Shown here piece after piece: positions 59,633 through 64,000 of a stretch of 64,000 bases of DNA. The position numbers and the translations under genes were made by a program. The stretch spans positions 29,388,001 to 29,452,000 of the forward strand of contig OX485806.1 in NCBI GenBank assembly GCA_950295325.1, in the 5' to 3' direction. The notes beneath the pieces were generated by a model. The model was not told where the DNA came from and searched no databases. It was given only the letters and a program-made list of their open reading frames with translations. How positions within the stretch are numbered: the first letter of the stretch is position 1; the number at the start of each line of letters is the position of its first letter. Origin of the DNA: Polytrichum commune (lineage: Eukaryota; Streptophyta; Polytrichopsida; Polytrichales; Polytrichaceae).

Positions 59633-60559
59633 TGCTCCACCTTAAATCTAACTCAGTGTAACGACACATCGTTGCTACACTTGACGATTACCCACCCCAA
59701 ATGAATGCTTACAGCATGTGAAGAAATCCCAACAGTGAGTTAGTACACTCACCTGAGGATTTTGCTTGCTTTGATGTGGCTTTCCCACTCCTACTGGCAA
59801 GGTGTCATCATCGCCATTGCCATGCTCGTCTTCAAGGCAGATGTCAGCTTCGCTGTCCGTGTTCTCCTCTTCGTTGTGCCACTCCTTGGAACTGCTATTC
59901 ACGCTCCGCCCGCCCTCCTTCGATTCCTTCGATTCCGCGTCCTTGTGCTTCTTCCTTGCACTCCGCAACGTTGTGCCAAATCTTGGTGGGTTTTTGTTTA
60001 GTCGCTTACTCCGATGCACGAGCTCCAAACCCCCACTGTAATCCTCTCTGCAGGTCAAGCAAACCTGAAGTTAGTGAGGTCGAAACCAAACTCAGTGAAG
60101 GAGTTATGCTCACATTAAATAGAGGAGGCCAGGAGGATGACCTTAGGAGCTACGGTTTAGGGTTTCCTTACCCTAAACGTGGGTTTTCGAGGCTGCTGGC
60201 GCCGGCGCGGCGGGTGCTCTTCACAGTCGCGTGATTCCCCTCTCCTGTTGCCGCTTCGGTCGTGCATGTGATTGTTGACTCTTTCAACGATGCTGCCAGA
60301 ATGGGGACTCCAAGCTCCTGTAGCTTGAGGGCGTTCTTCCGTAAGTTCGCCTGCCGCAGCCTCTCGTACTCGGGCACTTCGGCGTCCTCGTCTCTCCCAA
60401 ACCCTTCCTCCGATGCCTAGTCCTCAGATCCTTCCGAACCCCGGTCCTTGGAGTTGGTGTCGTCCTCTTCAGTTGCCGAAGGCGCTGCAACGGCGTTCGT
60501 GGGCGTCTCCATCGCCAGAGCAAGCAGGAGCACTGAGGCGTGGGAAGCATTCAAGCGCC

Positions 60560-62556
60560 CTTGCCATCGCCATTTTGAAAATCAGGTGAGAGCCGTTGCC
60601 AGCGTCAATTTGTGAACTTAATGCTGCTTAGATCAGAGAGTAGCACCACTACGTTTGAACGCCGCCAGTAAGTAGGCCACTTTTAGGGTTTAGGGATCTG
60701 TAAAGAAAGTGAAATGCAAAGATTCAGGTTTAGGGTTTCTAGTCACATTAAGGTACAGATCTAATTGCTACTGTCTAGGCTGCTTTAGGGGTTTAGGGTT
60801 TAGCTATGGTGTTCGAGAATTTCAATCCACTGGGGTGATGGTATTATAAGGGTAAATGGTTCAAATGGTTGTTACTCTGCTCTGGGCTTCTTTTGGCTTG
60901 CATGCTGGAAGGAACCGTTAAAGAGCTCAGGGAGGTATGGATGTATCTACTACAATGAGTAATTGATGTCTGTTAAGAGTTGACGCGTATTTGTGTTTCA
61001 TTGCAACTGCTCACAAATTAGTCACTTCCAGCTATGAACCCGCATTTGCTGATTCTTGTATGTTCTGTACATGTGATGACAGTGGCAGCATTAAAGAAGG
61101 CCCTGGATCTGGCATTGAAGGTGGAGAAGGTAACGAAGTTCAAGCAAGTAGAGAGGCACTTGCAGAATCCTTGCAGGTGAACAACTGATTGAATTTCTAA
61201 ACTCACTTTGGAGAAGTGTCATTATAGATGCCATTTATTACTTGTACCTGTAAATGTTGTTCCTTCACTGCAAGATTTTGCATCTTAAATGAAAGTTCTT
61301 CATGTGTCATCCTTCTCATTTATATACTTTCCCTGATGGCCATGGCTGCCTAATTAACAGATTTTTTTTCAGGAAATGCAAGTGTCACCTTGAAAGAGTA
61401 AACTTCAATCAAGGTCCATGCGAATTCTATGGAGAAGGCTTATGTTGTTTTATTGTGAGTATCATATTTTCCTACAGCTGGTTGCTTTGGGAGATGACAC
61501 ATGCATAATTAGTTCATGGTGGAGGTCATTGCAATGATGTGCTGGATATGCAACCTTTGTTCAGGATTACCAACTAAATTTTGTTGTGGTAGTCTAACCT
61601 GCACCTGAGCTCTTTGTATCACAATAGACTTTGTAGATGTAGTTAATTTTTGTCTGTCATGCCTGAATGTTGACCTTTTTCCTGAACGTACTCGCAGAAT
61701 CCAGTCTCTAGTGCATGACTGTGTTTGTCTTCAGCATCATTTTCTGTTCCCACCAGGTGAATGTTATGTCCTGGACTTCACCTTTGTTGTTGGGTTAAGA
61801 GGGGACAATGCTGCAGAATATCCAATAGCAACTGCAATGCATTCGATAAATTTTGAGGTTTTGCACTCCCTCTAAGGGCATGCTGACTCTTTCTGAAAAC
61901 AATCTTGATGAAATTCTTAGTCTATTTTCAAGTTCACTTGCAATCACCAGTGCTGGCTCATAGCATAAGCTTATTGAAAACCTAGGTATACCCTCAGATA
62001 ACTTGCACCTCTCAATTTGCACTTCTGCATTCATTTGTATCTTGTGGTCCTGTCTGTAAGTGGAGCTTCATTTTATTCCTAACTCAATGTATGTACACAT
62101 CCTTTATGTAACCCTTTATATCTGCTCCTAAACTAGCCTTCGGCTCTGATTAACTTGTCCCGGCTCTGATTAACTTGTCTACCAGGTTCGATTAATTGCC
62201 TCAATCCCAGGCTACCATGAAGGTCGACATTTGGCCAAATGGGGACACATGAAGCCTCGCTTCATCCAGGTTTGTGAATCTTTCCAAAATTGATTTTGCT
62301 TTTTTCATCTTTTCTGCTTTACCGACCCTAGGCATTTTGGACTCTCTGTACTTTTGGGAATTTTCCATCTCATCACCATGGTTCCTTTTCACTTGATGCC
62401 TTCAAATGCTGATTTTTAGTGTTGGTTGTATTGACTTAGTGTAGCACGAGTCAATGCTGCTTCACACTCTTAAGGTAGAGGTTGGAGTCTTGTTTTGGAA
62501 AACTAAGAATCTAGTTTATGAATCTTGAGTGTGTGATTTGTTTCTGAAATCCTCAG
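60560..62556. other. Region between the CACTA gene and PA200; leader and possible exons
   Basis: Telo-box runs (TTTAGGGTTTAGGG and variants) at about 60685-60700, 60730 and 60795 suggest promoter or leader DNA. Exon-like pieces bounded by AG/GT are 61085-61177 (ALKKALDLALKVEKVTKF), 61374-61455 and 62189-62269 (VRLIASIPGYHEGRHLAKWG). None matches the PA200 N-terminus, so their gene is unknown. Confidence 0.35.
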
Positions 62557-63879
62557 ACGGTAACCCTATGAAGGACTTGGATTAAAGATGCACCACTTGG
62601 ACTCTATTACTACACTTGTACGCTGCTGTCGTCACTACTTCCAACCTGATTCAACAATTGAAATTTGGTCTGAATTCCGGTATGTTCTCTATGTAGAAAG
62701 AATGAACCACATTCTGCCCTCAAACAAAGTGAGATGTTGCTATCATGCGAACAACTTAGATTGTTGTGGTCTTGTAGATGGGTGCCAAATACCTAATTAA
62801 TCACATCTCCATACTAACGGATGCCACCCATTGCTTTACAGATTGTACGTTAAGGCTTTTATTGAATTTGATGTGACAACATTCATTACCATTCTGGTTG
62901 TTGTGGGATGTACTAGTTCTGCAACATGAAAAATCTCATTCAAAACTGTATGCCATCCGTACATTTTCATGGCGGTGATTATATCTTGAACTGATGTTGC
63001 TACAGATAGTGGGATTGTTGGTTGAGACCAGTCACTATTGTGTTTGTTGTTCTTGTTAGATCCTTGCTTAATCCTAGACAGCATCTATCATCAACGCAAC
63101 ATATTTCCACAAACTCCAAGAGCCTGTGTTTTCTTATTTATTGAATATTTTTTCAGACGTAAAAAGAGCCTCTTTAGGTTATTGAAATGTCATTGAGCAT
63201 TGATTTGGATGCCTTTATTTGTAACTATTGTCTTTTTCAAGGACAAATCAAATTCAGATAGTGCATTGCAACATCTATTTCTTGCCTAGACCATTTTGTG
63301 GTTTGTGGTTTGCGTTATCCCTTTAGAAGTAGAGAAGAATATCTCATTTGTAGGTTGTTCCTTTCTGCAGACCTGCCCTTGATGACGTGGTACATAACTC
63401 ATCTTTGGAAGCTATGGGTTTCATCACACTCTTCATGCCTCCAACTGTGATGGAGGCAGTAGAACATGGACTAAATAAATCCCCAAGGTATGCAGAGAGC
63501 CACTTGTAGCTTACAGGCTTTTGAGTGTTAGGAGTGGGAGGTTTTACCCAGATCCCCCCTGGATTAGTCCTAGTGTGGATGAAATTGTACAATCCTTAGA
63601 TGCTCAGGAGTACCCTGAAAGATGTTGTTTAGGAGGACAAGTTTTTGGTGACATAACATCTCTGGGTATGCAACATCTTATAATCTGCTTGGGTTTATGA
63701 CTGTCTACAGTGCTTGGATATCTGAGTGCTTTAGCCTCTGGGCAGCACTTCCCAATTGTCGGTATTGGAATCTACAGTGGGCTTCTCTTATTGCACGCTG
63801 CATCAAGCACTCAAGAAGCTCTTTTGATTGGGAGCCTTTCTTGCCCACTCTCTTCACGAATTTTGTGCGCTCCTTTGAG
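62557..63879 (+). CDS. PA200: Proteasome activator PA200/Blm10, N-terminal exons (partial)
   Basis: PA200 caps the 20S proteasome in the nucleus and aids degradation of acetylated histones. Exons 62557-62679, 63371-63487 and 63711-63879 join in phase with GT-AG borders. They read ITTLVRCCRHYF...EIWSEF, then DVVHNSSLEAMGFITLF, then WISECFSLWAALPNCRYWN and IARCIKHSRSSFDWEPFLP, a collinear match to residues about 150-290 of plant PA200 as I know it. The last donor (GAG|GTAATT) shows that the gene continues past the right edge. An in-frame TAA at 62561-62563 lies just inside the first exon if CAG at 62554-62556 is the acceptor; an alternative AG at 62572-62573 avoids it. The first roughly 150 residues were not found upstream. 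Confidence 0.8.
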
Positions 63880-64000
63880 GTAATTCACATCCAGAGAAGG
63901 TATTCCTGATGACATCAATATTGTGTTTCTCTTTTGACATGGCACTTGTGATGATATATGCACAGGTCAGCAGATGCTTCTGTAAGGTTGTTTGATCACC

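Larger units (their letters stand above)
52529..60512 (-). mobile_element. CACTA (En/Spm) transposon with a TnpA-like gene; right end not located
   Basis: The left terminus CACTACAAGAAAACC at 52529 is the classical CACTA terminal repeat. It is followed by about 900 bases of subterminal repeats and then, on the minus strand, a split TnpA/Ptta-type gene with a Cullin-3 fragment inside. I could not find the matching TTTCTTGTAGTG right end, so the limit given is only the first coding ATG of the gene. The end may be mutated, or the element truncated. Confidence 0.7.
53684..60512 (-). pseudogene. TnpA-like (plant transposase Ptta/En/Spm family) gene, with two in-frame stops
   Basis: Probable exons, all with canonical borders: 60512-60172, 60047-59753, 56981-56043, 55613-55296, 54904-54506, 54385-54299 and 54004-53684. 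The first has YERLRQANLRKNALKLQELG, typical of these proteins. The third (313 codons) has the Ptta core (HDHWVKLSKLILEEKKQQEV followed by a Tyr-Ser-Arg/SAGR block). The last has the C-terminal domain ending VGHFIMWPTEFMDID. The two exons at 54.3 and 54.0 kb begin alike (VxQExExPxxKKGDxV), an internal duplication. TAG at 60417-60419 and TGA at 55539-55541 interrupt the frame, so this copy is probably defective. TnpA proteins bind the subterminal repeats and, with a TnpD-type transposase not seen here, drive excision. Confidence 0.65.

Overview
The window is nuclear DNA of a land plant. Genes are split by canonical GT-AG introns, long repeat-rich intergenic stretches separate them, and the families are plant ones: a trichome-birefringence-like protein, cycloeucalenol cycloisomerase, a plant-type methionine gamma-lyase, the proteasome activator PA200/Blm10 and a CACTA (En/Spm) transposon. 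The organism cannot be named from sequence alone. A COMMD3 gene and a RandI/Dualen-like LINE make a non-seed plant (bryophyte, lycophyte or fern) my weak preference.

Layout. 0-2.3 kb: a TBL gene on the minus strand, running off the left edge. 2.3-5.5 kb: intergenic, with copies of a dispersed repeat. 5,479-19,204: one 13.7-kb LINE flanked by a 12-bp target-site duplication. It carries a repeat-rich leader, an intact ORF1 (643 codons), a very A/C-rich G-poor middle section, a 2A-like self-release motif, and a decayed ORF2. ORF2 encodes an APE-type endonuclease, a reverse transcriptase, a chromodomain-like segment, RNase H, a zinc knuckle and a second, restriction-like endonuclease. 20.2-23.1 kb: COMMD3 with degenerate tandem copies of both of its ends. 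24.3-28.0 kb: cycloeucalenol cycloisomerase, 8 exons, minus strand. 30.6-31.8 kb: an unrecognised His/Arg-rich repeat protein. 33.3-36.4 kb: methionine gamma-lyase, 3 exons, minus strand, with tandem copies of a splice-acceptor region in intron 1. 39.7-40.4 kb: a foldback repeat. 46.06 kb: an 84-bp Stowaway-type MITE. 48.9-49.6 kb: a 58-bp tandem array, a telomere-like run and a short transposase-like ORF. 52,529 to at least 60.5 kb: a CACTA element with a split TnpA-like gene on the minus strand and a captured Cullin-3 C-terminal fragment. 62.5-64 kb: exons of PA200 on the plus strand, running off the right edge.

The host genes are unrelated housekeeping functions: cell-wall acetylation, sterol synthesis, methionine breakdown, Commander-type trafficking and nuclear proteasome activation. 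They do not form a pathway. The most unusual content is the LINE. It combines two endonuclease types, RNase H, a chromodomain-like segment and a perfect 2A core. Its three reading frames are each offset by -1, and its insertion boundaries can be checked against an uninterrupted copy of the target repeat at 28.5 kb in the same window.
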